Assembly (NCBI RefSeq): GCF_900116705.1
Contig: NZ_FPBP01000004.1
Span: forward strand, 276,287-340,286
Length of the DNA: 64,000 bases
Direction: 5' to 3'
Origin: Halomonas korlensis
GTDB taxonomy: Bacteria; Pseudomonadota; Gammaproteobacteria; Pseudomonadales; Halomonadaceae
Under the pieces are notes generated by a model that made no database searches, was not told the origin of the DNA, and was given only the letters and a program-made list of their open reading frames with translations. Shown piece after piece: positions 1 through 10,062 of the stretch (position 1 is the first letter of the stretch; each line of letters starts with the position of its first letter). Both the position numbers and the translations under genes were made by a program.

Positions 1-809
1 ACGTGGGCCCGGGGCGCATGATGGAGCCCGAGGCGATCCTTGAGGCGTTGCTCTTCATGGCGCCCGAAGCCGCGCCGGCTCAACCAGAGGCGCCGCGGGA
101 GGCCGAGGGCCTGACCGTCACGATCACCGCCGGCCCCACCCGCGAGCCACTCGACCCGGTGCGCTATCTCTCCAACCACAGCTCCGGCAAGATGGGCTAT
201 GCGCTCGCCGCCGCCGCCGCCTCGCTCGGTGCCCGGGTCAGGCTGATCAGCGGGCCGGTCGCGCTGCCCACGCCCGAGGGGGTCGAGCGATTCGACGTGG
301 AGACGGCGCTCGACATGGCCGAGGCGGCCGACCGCCTCGCCAAAGACAGCGACATCTTCATCGGCTGCGCGGCGGTGGCCGACTACCGCGCCGAAGCCGC
401 CGCCGAGCACAAGATCAAGAAGCGCGAGGACGACGAAGGGCTGACCCTGCGCCTGGTCAAGAATCCCGACATCATCGCCTCCGTGGCCTCATTGCCCGAA
501 GCGCAGCGCCCGCTGGTGGTGGGGTTTGCCGCCGAGACCCGCGAGCTCGAGACCTACGCCCGCGACAAGCTGCTGCGCAAGAAGCTCGACATGATCGTCG
601 CCAATGACGTCTCGCGCGCCGGAGGCGGCTTCGGCACCGACGACAATGCCGCTCTGCTGCTATGGCGAGAAGGCCGCTGGCATAACGGCGCGTGGCAGGG
701 CAGCGCCCGTCTGGGCCGCGACGACCTGCCTTCACAACCCAAGTCGCAGCTGGCGCTCAATGTTATCCGACGCGCACTGCATTGCCTCCAGGCAAGGCGC
801 TCCCCCTGA
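1..809 (+). CDS. coaBC: CoaBC (phosphopantothenoylcysteine synthetase/decarboxylase), 3' part
   Basis: Bifunctional enzyme of coenzyme A synthesis. The CoaB domain joins 4'-phosphopantothenate to cysteine using CTP, and the CoaC domain decarboxylates the product. Only the last residues of CoaC (GRMMEP) and the complete CoaB domain lie in the window; the gene continues to the left. CoaB hallmarks visible are [20 protein letters not shown], the NPDII segment and the [10 protein letters not shown] lysine motif. The GTG at position 3 is an internal in-frame codon, not a start. It stops 25 bases before dut, the usual gammaproteobacterial order. Confidence 0.95.
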   Translation, partial: VGPGRMMEPEAILEALLFMAPEAAPAQPEAPREAEGLTVTITAGPTREPLDPVRYLSNHSSGKMGYALAAAAASLGARVRLISGPVALPTPEGVERFDVETALDMAEAADRLAKDSDIFIGCAAVADYRAEAAAEHKIKKREDDEGLTLRLVKNPDIIASVASLPEAQRPLVVGFAAETRELETYARDKLLRKKLDMIVANDVSRAGGGFGTDDNAALLLWREGRWHNGAWQGSARLGRDDLPSQPKSQLALNVIRRALHCLQARRSP

Positions 810-834
810 CACCCACCACGACCCGGACGATCCG

Positions 835-1314
835 ATGCCCAACACCGACCCGCGGCCAGCCGCCCGCCCGCGCCTGGCCATCAAACTGCTCGACCCCCGC
901 ATGGCTGACTACCTGCCCCACTACACGACCGACGGCTCCGCCGGCATGGACTTGCGCGCCCTGCTTGACGCCCCGCTGGCGCTTTCGCCAGGCCAGTGCG
1001 AGCTGGTGCGCACCGGGCTCGCCATGCACCTCGACGACCCGAACCTCGCCGGCATGATCCTGCCGCGCTCGGGGCTCGGCCATAAGCACGGCATCGTCCT
1101 CGGCAACCTGGTGGGCCTGATCGATTCTGACTATCAGGGCGAGCTGATGGTGTCGGTGTGGAATCGCAGCAATCGCGCCTTCACCCTCGAGCCCTTCGAG
1201 CGCCTGGCGCAGTACGTCATCGTGCCCGTGGTGCAGGCCGAGCTCGACGTCGTCGACGACTTCGCCAGCAGTGCCCGTGGCGATAATGGCTTCGGCAGCT
1301 CGGGAAGACTCTGA
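835..1314 (+). CDS. dut: dUTP pyrophosphatase (dUTPase)
   Basis: Hydrolyses dUTP to dUMP and diphosphate, keeping uracil out of DNA and supplying dUMP for thymidylate synthesis. The 159-residue protein is close to the usual 150. It carries the trimeric dUTPase motifs: the first around [30 protein letters not shown], then [10 protein letters not shown], and the C-terminal glycine-rich arm DNGFGSSG that closes over the active site. The ATG at 835 is preferred over upstream in-frame starts, which lie inside coaBC and lengthen the N-terminus without family support. Confidence 0.96.
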   Translation: MPNTDPRPAARPRLAIKLLDPRMADYLPHYTTDGSAGMDLRALLDAPLALSPGQCELVRTGLAMHLDDPNLAGMILPRSGLGHKHGIVLGNLVGLIDSDYQGELMVSVWNRSNRAFTLEPFERLAQYVIVPVVQAELDVVDDFASSARGDNGFGSSGRL

Positions 1315-1357
1315 TGTTTCAAGCCGTCAACACAAGCAGTCAACAGGAAGTGACACC

Positions 1358-2755
1358 ATGACCCAACAACGCCCCCAGAGCGTTCCCGCCTCGATCTTTC
1401 GCGCCTACGACATTCGTGGCATCGTCGACGAGACGCTCACCGAGGCAAGCGTCGTGGCGATCGGCCACGCCATCGGCAGCGAAGCCGCCGCCCGTGGCGA
1501 ATCCACCGTGGTGGTGGCCCGCGACGGCCGCCTGTCGGGTCCTCGCCTGCAGCACGCCCTGACCCGCGGGCTGACCGCGAGCGGTCGCGACGTCGTCGAC
1601 ATCGGCATGGTGCCGACCCCGGTGCTTTATTACGCGACCCATGTGCTCGACGGCACCGCCTCCGGCGTGATGGTCACCGGCAGCCACAATCCGCCCGACT
1701 ACAACGGCTTCAAGATCGTGCTCGGCGGCGAGACGCTTTCCGGCGAGGCCATCACCGCCCTCTACCAGCGCATCCAGCAGGGCGATCTGCTCGAGGGCCA
1801 GGGCAGTGTTCGCCAGGAAGATGTTCGCGAGGCCTACCTGGCGCGCATCCTCGGCGACGTCAGGCTCGCCCGGCCGCTCAAGGCGGTGGTGGACTGCGGC
1901 AACGGCGTGGCCGGCGAACTGGGCCCCCAGCTCATCGAACGGCTCGGGGTCGAGACCCTGCCGCTGTTCGCCGAGATCGACGGCACCTTCCCCAACCATC
2001 ATCCGGACCCCGGCAAGCCCGAGAACCTCAAGGACCTGATCCGCGAGGTGCAGGCGAGCGGCGCCGACATCGGCCTGGCCTTCGACGGCGACGGCGACCG
2101 CCTGGGCGTCATCACCCCCAGCGGCAAGCTGATCTACCCCGACCACCTGCTGATGGCCTTCGCCGAGGACATGCTGTCGCGCAACTCCGGCGCCAGGGTG
2201 ATCTTCGACGTCAAGTGCACCGGCAACCTGACGCGGGTGATCGAGGAGGCCGGCGGCGAGCCCGAGATGTGGCGCACCGGCCATTCGCTGATCAAGGCAC
2301 GCATGAAGGAAACCGGCGCCCTGCTCGCCGGCGAAATGAGCGGCCACATCTTCTTTCGCGAGCGCTGGTACGGTTTCGACGACGGGCTCTATGGCGCCGC
2401 CCGACTGCTAGAAATCCTGTCGAAGCAGGCCGATGATGCCGACACCTTCTTCGCCCGCTACCCCCAGGACCTGAGCACGCCCGAGATCAACATCACCGTC
2501 ACCGACGAGACCAAGTTCGACCTGGTGGCCAGGCTGGCCCGCGAGGGCGACTTCGGCGACGACGGCATCAAGACCACCCTTGACGGCATTCGCGTCGACT
2601 ATCCGGACGGCTGGGGCCTGTGTCGCGCCTCCAACACCACGCCGGTGCTGGTGCTGCGCTTCGAAGGCAAGAACGAGGCCGCGCTCGCGCGTGTCCAGCG
2701 CCGCTTCGGCGAGGCCCTGTCCCGAGTCGCCCCCGAGATCGTCCTGCCTTTCTGA
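1358..2755 (+). CDS. algC: phosphomannomutase/phosphoglucomutase AlgC
   Basis: Interconverts the 6- and 1-phosphates of mannose and glucose, feeding exopolysaccharide, LPS and alginate-type precursors. The 465-residue length matches Pseudomonas AlgC (about 463). The phosphoserine loop TGSHNPPDYNGFKIV, the metal loop DGDGDR and the sugar-binding GEMSGHIFF are all present. The start at 1358 begins MTQQRPQSVPASIFRAYDIRG, with the family's N-terminal FRAYDIRG; upstream in-frame starts overlap dut. It lies between dut and argB, as in pseudomonads, and is probably cotranscribed with them. Confidence 0.95.
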   Translation: MTQQRPQSVPASIFRAYDIRGIVDETLTEASVVAIGHAIGSEAAARGESTVVVARDGRLSGPRLQHALTRGLTASGRDVVDIGMVPTPVLYYATHVLDGTASGVMVTGSHNPPDYNGFKIVLGGETLSGEAITALYQRIQQGDLLEGQGSVRQEDVREAYLARILGDVRLARPLKAVVDCGNGVAGELGPQLIERLGVETLPLFAEIDGTFPNHHPDPGKPENLKDLIREVQASGADIGLAFDGDGDRLGVITPSGKLIYPDHLLMAFAEDMLSRNSGARVIFDVKCTGNLTRVIEEAGGEPEMWRTGHSLIKARMKETGALLAGEMSGHIFFRERWYGFDDGLYGAARLLEILSKQADDADTFFARYPQDLSTPEINITVTDETKFDLVARLAREGDFGDDGIKTTLDGIRVDYPDGWGLCRASNTTPVLVLRFEGKNEAALARVQRRFGEALSRVAPEIVLPF

Positions 2756-2762
2756 AGCGGCG

Positions 2763-2797
2763 TCTCACGCTCCACGATTCATGTTTCACGTTTCATG
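2763..2797. repeat. five tandem heptads, consensus TTTCAYG
   Basis: Five contiguous 7-base units fill most of the algC-argB gap: TCTCACG, CTCCACG, ATTCATG, TTTCACG and TTTCATG. On the other strand the consensus reads CRTGAAA. The units are degenerate at the algC end and cleaner toward argB. The array ends 17 bases before the argB ATG, so it does not contain the ribosome binding site. Function is unknown. Confidence 0.75.
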
Positions 2798-2802
2798 CCT
2801 AA

Positions 2803-3735
<933 letters not shown>

Positions 3736-3843
3736 GTCTGACGGCGGCCTCCCATTCTCTTCGTCCGTTCTTTGCGCCTGTTCTTTGCGCCCGGCCGAGG
3801 CCGTGATTAGGATGAGGCACCCCCTATAAAAGAAAAGACGCAC

Positions 3844-4455
3844 ATGACGCAGGAAAACCCCACCCCCTCGCGCCGCGAGCAGATCTTGCAGGCCCTGGCG
3901 CTGATGCTGGAGGAAGACAGTGGCAAGCGTATTACCGTGGCCGCCCTGGCACGCCAGGTCGGCGTCTCGGAGGCCGCGCTGTATCGCCACTTTCCAAGCA
4001 AGGCGCGCATGTTCGAAGGGCTCATCGCCTTCATCGAGGAGACGCTCTTCGAGCGTATCAATCGCATCCTCGAGGAGGAAACCGAGGCGATCCCGCGCTG
4101 CGGCAGGATACTCACTCTGGTGCTGGCCTTCGCCGAGAAGAACCCGGGGCTGTCGCGGCTGCTCGGCGGCGACGTCCTGACCGGCGAGACCGCTCGCCTG
4201 CGACTGCGCATCCACCAGCTCTTCGAGCGACTCGAGACCCAGTTCAAGCAGATCCTGCGAGAAGCGGAGCTGCGCGAGGGGCGTCGCCCTTCCCTGACGG
4301 TGTCGGCCGCAGCCAACTTGCTGCTGGCCTATGCCGAGGGGCGGATCTCCCAGTACGTGCGCAGTGATTTTCGCCAACGCCCCACCGCGCATTGGGACGA
4401 TCAGTGGCAATGGCTCTCGTCTCAGCTGCTGCGTAACGTGCCGCAGCTGGCCTGA
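3844..4455 (+). CDS. slmA: nucleoid occlusion factor SlmA
   Basis: TetR-fold DNA-binding protein that binds chromosomal sites and blocks FtsZ assembly over the nucleoid. The 203 residues match the family length. The N-terminal helix-turn-helix includes [13 protein letters not shown], followed by the SlmA-typical [20 protein letters not shown] and [14 protein letters not shown] segments. The linkage argB-slmA supports SlmA over a generic TetR repressor. In the 108-base gap upstream, a 12-base direct repeat (GTTCTTTGCGCC) occurs twice near 3767 and 3780. Confidence 0.93.
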   Translation: MTQENPTPSRREQILQALALMLEEDSGKRITVAALARQVGVSEAALYRHFPSKARMFEGLIAFIEETLFERINRILEEETEAIPRCGRILTLVLAFAEKNPGLSRLLGGDVLTGETARLRLRIHQLFERLETQFKQILREAELREGRRPSLTVSAAANLLLAYAEGRISQYVRSDFRQRPTAHWDDQWQWLSSQLLRNVPQLA

Positions 4456-4485
4456 GCCTCGTCAATTCACGAACCGCTGACGCAA

Positions 4486-4510
4486 AAGCCCCGGCCAACG
4501 GCCGGGGCTT
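4486..4510 (-). terminator. intrinsic terminator of rpoH
   Basis: Perfect 11-bp stem (AAGCCCCGGCC / GGCCGGGGCTT) with a 3-base loop, followed on the minus strand by TTTT. It lies 28 bases past the rpoH stop and also stands at the end of rightward slmA, so it may act in both directions. Confidence 0.85.
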
Positions 4511-4537
4511 GATCTCGCGAGACGCTTCCCTAGAGAT

Positions 4538-5404
4538 TCAGGCGACCAAGGCGTCGCCGATCTGGTGGCGAATCTTCTTCATGGCGTTCTTCTCGAGCTG
4601 GCGAATACGCTCGGCAGAAATGCCGTAGACGTCGGCCAGATCGTGCAGTGTCGCCTTGTGGTCGCTCAGCCAGCGCCGCTGCAGGATGTCCCGCGAGCGC
4701 TCGTCCAGCGATTCCAGCGCGAGCTGGAGGCGCCGCGTGGCGTCGCCTTCCCAGTCGCTGTCCTCGAGCTGAGTCGCCGGATCGCCGGAAGCGTCGTCGA
4801 GATAGTGCACCGGGGCCTGGTAGGCGGACTCTTCATCGTCGTTCGGTGCGGCGTCGAAACCGGCATCGTGAGCCGACAGGCGCCCCTCCATCTCGCGCAC
4901 CACCTCGGGCTTGACGTCGAGGTCCTTGGCAATCGCCTCGACCTCATTGGTGTTCAGCCAGGACAGCCGCTTCTTGGCACCGCGCAGGTTGAAGAACAGC
5001 TTGCGCTGGGCCTTGGTCGTGGCGATTTTCACGATGCGCCAGTTGCGCAGCACGAACTCGTGAATCTCGGCCTTGATCCAGTGCACGGCAAAGGACACCA
5101 GACGCACCCCCTGGTTGGGGTCGAAGCGCTTGACGGCCTTCATCAATCCCACATTGCCTTCCTGGATCAGGTCGGCCTGCGGCAATCCATAGCCGGAGTA
5201 GCTGCGGGCGATATGCACGACGAAACGCAGGTGCGACAGCACCAGGCGACGCGCCGCTTCAAGGTCGCCCTCGTCATGCAGACGGAAGGCCAGGTCTCGC
5301 TCCTCGTCGGCGGACAGCATCGGAATGCGGTTGACCGACTGGATGTAGCCGTTGAGGTCACGCCCCGGCGATAACTGGCCCACTGGCAGAAGACTGGTAC
5401 TCAT
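4538..5404 (-). CDS. rpoH: RNA polymerase sigma-32 (heat shock sigma factor)
   Basis: Directs RNA polymerase to heat-shock promoters. The 288-residue sigma-70 family protein has region 2 ([20 protein letters not shown]) and the RpoH box QRKLFFNLR, which distinguishes RpoH from RpoD and RpoS. Region 4.2 carries the helix-turn-helix around [18 protein letters not shown]. It lies downstream of ftsYEX on the same strand, as in E. coli, but 199 bases separate it from ftsX, leaving room for its own promoters. No clear -35/-10 pair could be assigned there. Confidence 0.97.
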   Translation of the reverse strand: MSTSLLPVGQLSPGRDLNGYIQSVNRIPMLSADEERDLAFRLHDEGDLEAARRLVLSHLRFVVHIARSYSGYGLPQADLIQEGNVGLMKAVKRFDPNQGVRLVSFAVHWIKAEIHEFVLRNWRIVKIATTKAQRKLFFNLRGAKKRLSWLNTNEVEAIAKDLDVKPEVVREMEGRLSAHDAGFDAAPNDDEESAYQAPVHYLDDASGDPATQLEDSDWEGDATRRLQLALESLDERSRDILQRRWLSDHKATLHDLADVYGISAERIRQLEKNAMKKIRHQIGDALVA

Positions 5405-5603
5405 GTGCAGGATGTCTCCCTCTCGAAGCCCAAATACGAATCCAATCTCAAATACCTGACCTCAGTACGTTGTACGGGTTTCGCGACCTTTGAGGGCGGC
5501 AGCCACCAAAGGTTCCGACACGTCAGCGACGATTGACCCATGGGCAGCGCCCTTCGGAGCGGTCGCGTCTGCGCTGGTTTCGCCGACTGGCGGGTGAATT
5601 CTT

Positions 5604-6581
5604 TTACCGTGGCCGTATCTCGGCGAGGTGTCGACTCACCGCGATCCAGGCCCCCAATAAGCCCAATAGTGTACTACAAGCAAGCAATATTGCCGAGCTT
5701 GACGGCGTTAATTGGGGCAGACTGAAACTCGCCCCGTAGCTCCTCGCCAGCGCCGCGACGGGCGCCGAGAGCCAGCCACTGCCCAGCGTCAACAGTCCCC
5801 AGGCGATCACGCCGCCCCCCAGGCCATACCAGGCCCCACTGTAGAGGAAGGGGCGACGCACGAAGGCGTGGGTGGCGCCGATCAGCGTCACGACCTCGAT
5901 TTCCTGACGGCGGCTCTCCACCGCCAGGCGAATAGTGTTGCCGACCACCAGCAGCACCCCCGACCCGAACAACACCGCCAGCGCCAGGGCGACGCGGCGC
6001 CCCAGCTCGGCCAGGTGGCGCAACCGCTCGATCCAGGCGAGATCCAGGCGCACCTCCTCGACACCGGCAATCGACTCCAGGGTGTCGGCCAACCGCTGCA
6101 CCGCGTCGAGTGAGGCGTCCGCCGGGGTCACCACGACACTTGCCGGCAGCGGATTGTCCTCGAGGCGTGCCAGGGCGTCATCCAGGCCCAATGAGGCCTG
6201 GAACTCGGCCATGCCCTCGGCCGCCGTGATCAGCCGGGTGCCGGCCACGCCGTTCTGGGCGGCCAGGGCCTCGTTAATACGCCTCGCCTCGCCATCGTCG
6301 ACTGGTGAGGTCAGATAGGCGGTGAGGGTCGCGCTCTCGGTGAGCTCGGCATCGAGCAGCCGGGCGCTGTCCAGCGTCAGCCACAGCGTGGTGGGCAGCA
6401 CCAGGGCAATGGCAATGGCCAGCATGGTCATCAGGCTGCCAATGGGATGGCGAAGTAGCCGGCGCGCGCTGTCCAGGCTCATGGCGCGGTGATGGCGGGC
6501 CCAGCTGCGCAAGCGGTTACTCGAGCGGGCACGCTGGCTCTGCGCGCCCCGGGGCGACGGTCGAGTGGGTTTGGGACTCAA
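5604..6581 (-). CDS. ftsX: cell division protein FtsX
   Basis: Inner-membrane partner of FtsE at the septal ring, relaying ATP-driven signals to periplasmic cell-wall hydrolase activation. Visible: a basic cytoplasmic tail (about 50 residues), a first membrane span MTMLAIAIALVLPTTLWLTL, a periplasmic domain, and three C-terminal spans of the MacB/FtsX permease type. The proposed start is TTG at 6581, overlapping the ftsE stop as TTGA. An ATG at 6482 would remove most of the tail that FtsX proteins normally carry, so TTG is favoured but not proven. Confidence 0.93.
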   Translation of the reverse strand: MSPKPTRPSPRGAQSQRARSSNRLRSWARHHRAMSLDSARRLLRHPIGSLMTMLAIAIALVLPTTLWLTLDSARLLDAELTESATLTAYLTSPVDDGEARRINEALAAQNGVAGTRLITAAEGMAEFQASLGLDDALARLEDNPLPASVVVTPADASLDAVQRLADTLESIAGVEEVRLDLAWIERLRHLAELGRRVALALAVLFGSGVLLVVGNTIRLAVESRRQEIEVVTLIGATHAFVRRPFLYSGAWYGLGGGVIAWGLLTLGSGWLSAPVAALARSYGASFSLPQLTPSSSAILLACSTLLGLLGAWIAVSRHLAEIRPR

Positions 6582-7246
6582 GCCGCCTCCTCGTCGGCCA
6601 CCAGGCGGCCGTCGCTCAGGCGCAGCACGCGATGGCGCAGCCTTGCGATCAGTGCCAGGTCGTGGCTCGCGACCATTACCGTGGTGCCGATACGGTTGAA
6701 GTCCTCGAAGAGCGCCATGATGTCGGCCGAGAGTTGCGGGTCGAGATTGCCGGTAGGCTCGTCGGCCAGCAGCAGCGCCGGGGTGCTCACTACGGCCCGG
6801 GCAATGCCCACACGCTGTTGCTCACCGCTGGAAAGCTCGATGGGCAACGCCTTCTCGCGATGCAACAGCCCCACCTTGTCAAGCGACGCCCGTACCCTAC
6901 GTGCGGCCTCGCGGGGCTCGATGCCCTGGATCTCCAGCGGCAGCGCGACGTTGTGGTAGATGGAGCGATCGAAGAGCAGCTGGTGGTCCTGGAAGACCAC
7001 GCCGATCTGGCGGCGGTAGAACGGGACCTGGCTATGATGCAGGCGATCGATATCGTGGCCGGCCACCATCACGCGGCCGCGGCTCGGCCGCTCGAGCCGC
7101 ATGACCAGGCGCAGCAGCGAACTCTTGCCGGCGCCGGAATGGCCGGTAAGAAACACCATCTCGCCACGGCGCACACGAAAATCGATGTTGGCGAGCGCCT
7201 CGAAGCGGCCTCCGTAGCGCTTGCCGACATGCTCGAAGGCAATCAT
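6578..7246 (-). CDS. ftsE: cell division ATP-binding protein FtsE
   Basis: ABC ATPase that drives FtsX in septal cell-wall remodelling. The 222-residue protein has Walker A GHSGAGKSS, the Q-loop region FQDHQLLFDRS, and Walker B LLLADEPTGNLD. The ABC signature reads LSSGEQQRVGIARA, with serine where E. coli has the first glycine pair (LSGGEQQ). The ATG at 7246 overlaps the ftsY stop as ATGA, and the gene runs into ftsX through a second 4-base overlap, so the three genes should be translationally coupled. Confidence 0.96.
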   Translation of the reverse strand: MIAFEHVGKRYGGRFEALANIDFRVRRGEMVFLTGHSGAGKSSLLRLVMRLERPSRGRVMVAGHDIDRLHHSQVPFYRRQIGVVFQDHQLLFDRSIYHNVALPLEIQGIEPREAARRVRASLDKVGLLHREKALPIELSSGEQQRVGIARAVVSTPALLLADEPTGNLDPQLSADIMALFEDFNRIGTTVMVASHDLALIARLRHRVLRLSDGRLVADEEAA

Positions 7247-8577
7247 CCGTCGGCGTCTGCCCTTTCCCGGTCGAACAGGGCGTCGACGAATTCGGCCGCC
7301 ACGAAGGGGCGCAGGTCGTCCAGCGACTCGCCGACCCCGATGAAGCGGATCGGCGTGCCGAGCTGCTTGGCCAGGGCGAAGATGATGCCGCCCTTGGCGG
7401 TACCGTCGAGCTTGGTCAGGGTGATGCCGGTGATCGGCACCGCCTCGTTGAAGGTGCTGGCCTGGGAGATCGCGTTCTGCCCGGTGCCGGCATCGAGCAC
7501 CAGCATCACCTCGTGGGGCGCAGTGTCGTCGAGCTTGCCCATGACTCGGTGGACCTTCTTGAGCTCCTCCATCAGGTGCGCCTTGTTGTGCAGGCGACCG
7601 GCGGTGTCGGCGATCAGCACATCGATCTTGCGCGCCTTGGCGGCGGCCACGGCGTCGAAGACCACCGAGGCACTGTCGGCCCCGGTGTGCTGGGCAATCA
7701 CCGGCACGCTGTTGCGCTCGCCCCATACCTGAAGCTGCTCGACGGCGGCGGCGCGGAAGGTGTCGCCGGCCGCCAGCATCACGCTGCGGCCCTCTCGCTG
7801 GAAGCGCTGGGTCAGCTTGCCGATGGTGGTGGTCTTGCCTACCCCGTTGACACCCACGACCAGGATGACGAAAGGCCCGCTTCCTTTTGGGGGCAGGACG
7901 AGCGGCCGGGTGACCGGCTCGAGCATGACGGCAAGCTCCTCCTGCAGCGCGCGGTAGAGGGCCTGCGGCTCCTTGAGCTCCTTGCGCGACACGCGGTCGG
8001 TGAGGCGATCGATGATCTCGGTGGTGGCCTCGATCCCCACGTCGGCCATCAATAGCTGGGTCTCCAGCTCCTCCATGAGATCATCGTCGATCTGCTTGCT
8101 GCCGAGAAATATCCCGGCCACGCCCTCGGTGAAGCTCGCCCGGGTCTTGCCGAGGCCTGCCCGCATGCGCGAGAACCAGCCGGTCTTTTCCTTTCCGGCC
8201 GTATCTTTTCCCACCTTGTCCTTTCCGGCCGTGCCGCTGCCCACCGGCTTGTCCTGGAGCGCGGCCTTGGTAGATTCCTCGACGGGCGGAGCGGGTGGCT
8301 GCAGCGTATTGTCGCTTGCCGGATCAAGCGCGGTATCGGGCCGGGACTCGGCCGGCGCCTCGACAGAGGATTCTGTAAGGGCCTCGACAGAGGGTTCGGG
8401 AGTCGGTGCCAGAACCTCGTCTTCGGCCTCCGGCTGGCGTGGCTCGCCGGGTTCACCGGCCTCGGCGGTCGCGTCATCGACGGTGTCGCCGGCATCATCC
8501 GGTAACGCCTCGCTCTCGGCTGGGTCCGGTGTCTGGGAGCTATCCTTGGGCTTCTTGCGCTTGAAAAAACCGAGCAT
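7243..8577 (-). CDS. ftsY: signal recognition particle receptor FtsY
   Basis: Membrane-associated GTPase that receives SRP-ribosome complexes. At 444 residues it has a long acidic A domain (about residues 8-150, rich in E, D, P and A). The NG domain follows, with VGVNGVGKTTTIGKL, DTFRAAA, DTAGR and TKLDG. The start at 8577 gives MLGFFKRKKPKD, the canonical basic membrane-targeting N-terminus; a GTG 36 bases upstream is less likely. First gene of ftsY-ftsE-ftsX and divergent from rsmD, again the standard arrangement. Its partner ffh is at about 31 kb. Confidence 0.96.
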   Translation of the reverse strand: MLGFFKRKKPKDSSQTPDPAESEALPDDAGDTVDDATAEAGEPGEPRQPEAEDEVLAPTPEPSVEALTESSVEAPAESRPDTALDPASDNTLQPPAPPVEESTKAALQDKPVGSGTAGKDKVGKDTAGKEKTGWFSRMRAGLGKTRASFTEGVAGIFLGSKQIDDDLMEELETQLLMADVGIEATTEIIDRLTDRVSRKELKEPQALYRALQEELAVMLEPVTRPLVLPPKGSGPFVILVVGVNGVGKTTTIGKLTQRFQREGRSVMLAAGDTFRAAAVEQLQVWGERNSVPVIAQHTGADSASVVFDAVAAAKARKIDVLIADTAGRLHNKAHLMEELKKVHRVMGKLDDTAPHEVMLVLDAGTGQNAISQASTFNEAVPITGITLTKLDGTAKGGIIFALAKQLGTPIRFIGVGESLDDLRPFVAAEFVDALFDRERADADG

Positions 8578-8668
8578 GGAATGATTCAACCTCGCGGGTG
8601 AACGGATCGTCACATCCTACCACTGCGCACCATGACTGTGGACAATCCACCGGTTACAATCCCCGGTC

Positions 8669-9301
8669 ATGACACCACGCCGCTCTCCTTCCCGCCGCTC
8701 CAGGCGCTCGCCAACTGCCGGCGGTGGCACGTTACGCCTGATCGGCGGTGACTATCGTCGACGGCGGCTACCGGTGCTCGACAGTCCCGGGCTTCGCCCC
8801 ACGCCCGACCGGGTCCGCGAGACGCTGTTCAACTGGCTGGCCACACTGACGCCGGGCGCCCGCGTGCTGGACCTGTTCGCGGGCACCGGCGCCCTGGGCC
8901 TCGAGGCGCTTTCACGGGGGTCCAGCGAGGCGTGCTTCGTCGAGCGCGACCCGCAAGTGGCAAGGCAACTTGCCGACAACCTGGCTACCCTGGGAGCCGA
9001 GCCGCGCGGCCGTGTGGTGACCGGCGACGCCTTGGCCTTCCTCGAGGGCGAGCCCCACCCCTATTCGCTGGTGTTTCTCGACCCGCCCTTCCACCACGGG
9101 CTCGCCGCCGCCTGCTGCGCGGCGCTGGAGCCAGGCTGGCTTGGCGAGGAAGCTTTTATCTATGTAGAAACCGAGGCGGCACTCGAGCCCGAGGTACCGG
9201 CCCAGTGGCAGCTGCATCGGGAAGTGCGCGCCGGCGATAGTCGTGGCCGCCTCTATCGACGCCGGACCGAAGCAAATGCCGCCAGACGGGTCGCTGGATA
9301 G
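8669..9301 (+). CDS. rsmD: 16S rRNA (guanine(966)-N(2))-methyltransferase
   Basis: Methylates N2 of G966 in 16S rRNA in the 30S subunit. The 210-residue protein has a basic N-terminal tail, the LRPTPDRVRETLFNWL block of the family, the SAM-binding VLDLFAGTGALGLEALSRG and the catalytic FLDPPF (the N2-G methylase DPPF/NPPY type). Divergently transcribed from ftsY with 91 bases between start codons, as in E. coli. Confidence 0.95.
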   Translation: MTPRRSPSRRSRRSPTAGGGTLRLIGGDYRRRRLPVLDSPGLRPTPDRVRETLFNWLATLTPGARVLDLFAGTGALGLEALSRGSSEACFVERDPQVARQLADNLATLGAEPRGRVVTGDALAFLEGEPHPYSLVFLDPPFHHGLAAACCAALEPGWLGEEAFIYVETEAALEPEVPAQWQLHREVRAGDSRGRLYRRRTEANAARRVAG

Positions 9302-9390
9302 CAACGCTTGCTGAGCCCCGGCCGCGGCGTTACGCTGCGCGCTGATTATTGCCATGCGGGCCGCGATCGGGCCCCTTACAGGAGAACAGG

Positions 9391-9594
9391 ATGAGCATCG
9401 AACTTTTCAACCAGCTCGAACAGAAGGTCTCCAGCGCTGTCGAGGCACTCGAGCTCTTGAAGATGGAAGCCGAGGAATTGCGCGAGGAAAACGCCCGCCT
9501 TAAGCAGGAGCGTGAGGAGTGGGAACGCCGGCTGACCGCTGTCCTGGGGAAGTTCGACGAGATCGACATCGAGAGCAGCCAGACCGCTTCCTGA
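9391..9594 (+). CDS. zapB: cell division protein ZapB-like coiled coil
   Basis: A 67-residue protein, almost entirely predicted coiled coil (heptads from ELFNQLEQKVSSAVEALEL onward). It matches ZapB in size, start (MSIELFNQLEQKV) and composition. ZapB is an FtsZ-ring stabiliser that links the Z ring, through ZapA, to MatP and the chromosome terminus. A good ribosome binding site (AGGAG) precedes the ATG at 9391. A generic small coiled-coil protein is the alternative, but the N-terminus strongly favours ZapB. Confidence 0.85.
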   Translation: MSIELFNQLEQKVSSAVEALELLKMEAEELREENARLKQEREEWERRLTAVLGKFDEIDIESSQTAS

Positions 9595-9612
9595 TCACGG
9601 GACACTCCCCGC

Positions 9613-10062
9613 TCAGCCCAGCGGGAGCGACATGAGCACCGCGTCCTCCCGCGCCGCCCCGGCTCCCTGGGGAGGGTAATAGCGTCGCCTGCGGCCATCC
9701 TGAACGAAGCCCAGCCGACGATACAGCGTCAGCGCGGCGGCGTTGCCGGCCCTGACCTCCAGCAACAGCCGCTCGCACTCCCAGCCGCGCGCTTGCGCGA
9801 CCACCGCCTCCAGCAGGCAGCGCGCCACTCCCTGGCGACGGTGCGACTCAGCCACCCGGATTGCCTGCAGTTCGGCCTCGAAGGGCAACCTTGCGACTGC
9901 GGCATAGCCGATCAATCCATCGCTGCTGCCAATGCCTAGAACGCACTTATCAGCCTCTGTCAGCTCACGGGTCAGGACGATGCGCGATCGCGTCGGCTCC
10001 AGCACCACCAGGGCCTCCAGCCGGTCGAGTCCCAGGCAGTCAATGGCGCTTGCATCAAGCAT
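9613..10062 (-). CDS. rimI: ribosomal protein S18 alanine N-acetyltransferase RimI
   Basis: GNAT acetyltransferase that acetylates the N-terminal alanine of ribosomal protein S18. With the ATG at 10062 the protein is 149 residues, matching E. coli RimI (148). That start has a GAGGG ribosome binding site and overlaps the holD stop by 8 bases. Motif A is seen as ESHRRQGVARCLLEAV, and the C-terminal half has NAAALTLYRRLGF. The pairing with holD is the conserved gammaproteobacterial order. Confidence 0.92.
   Translation of the reverse strand: MLDASAIDCLGLDRLEALVVLEPTRSRIVLTRELTEADKCVLGIGSSDGLIGYAAVARLPFEAELQAIRVAESHRRQGVARCLLEAVVAQARGWECERLLLEVRAGNAAALTLYRRLGFVQDGRRRRYYPPQGAGAAREDAVLMSLPLG

Noticed and set aside
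1340..2347. 335-codon open frame on the minus strand inside algC
   Set aside because: It is the antisense shadow of algC, a GC-rich gene; its product has no motif and no ribosome binding site, while algC shows all family motifs.
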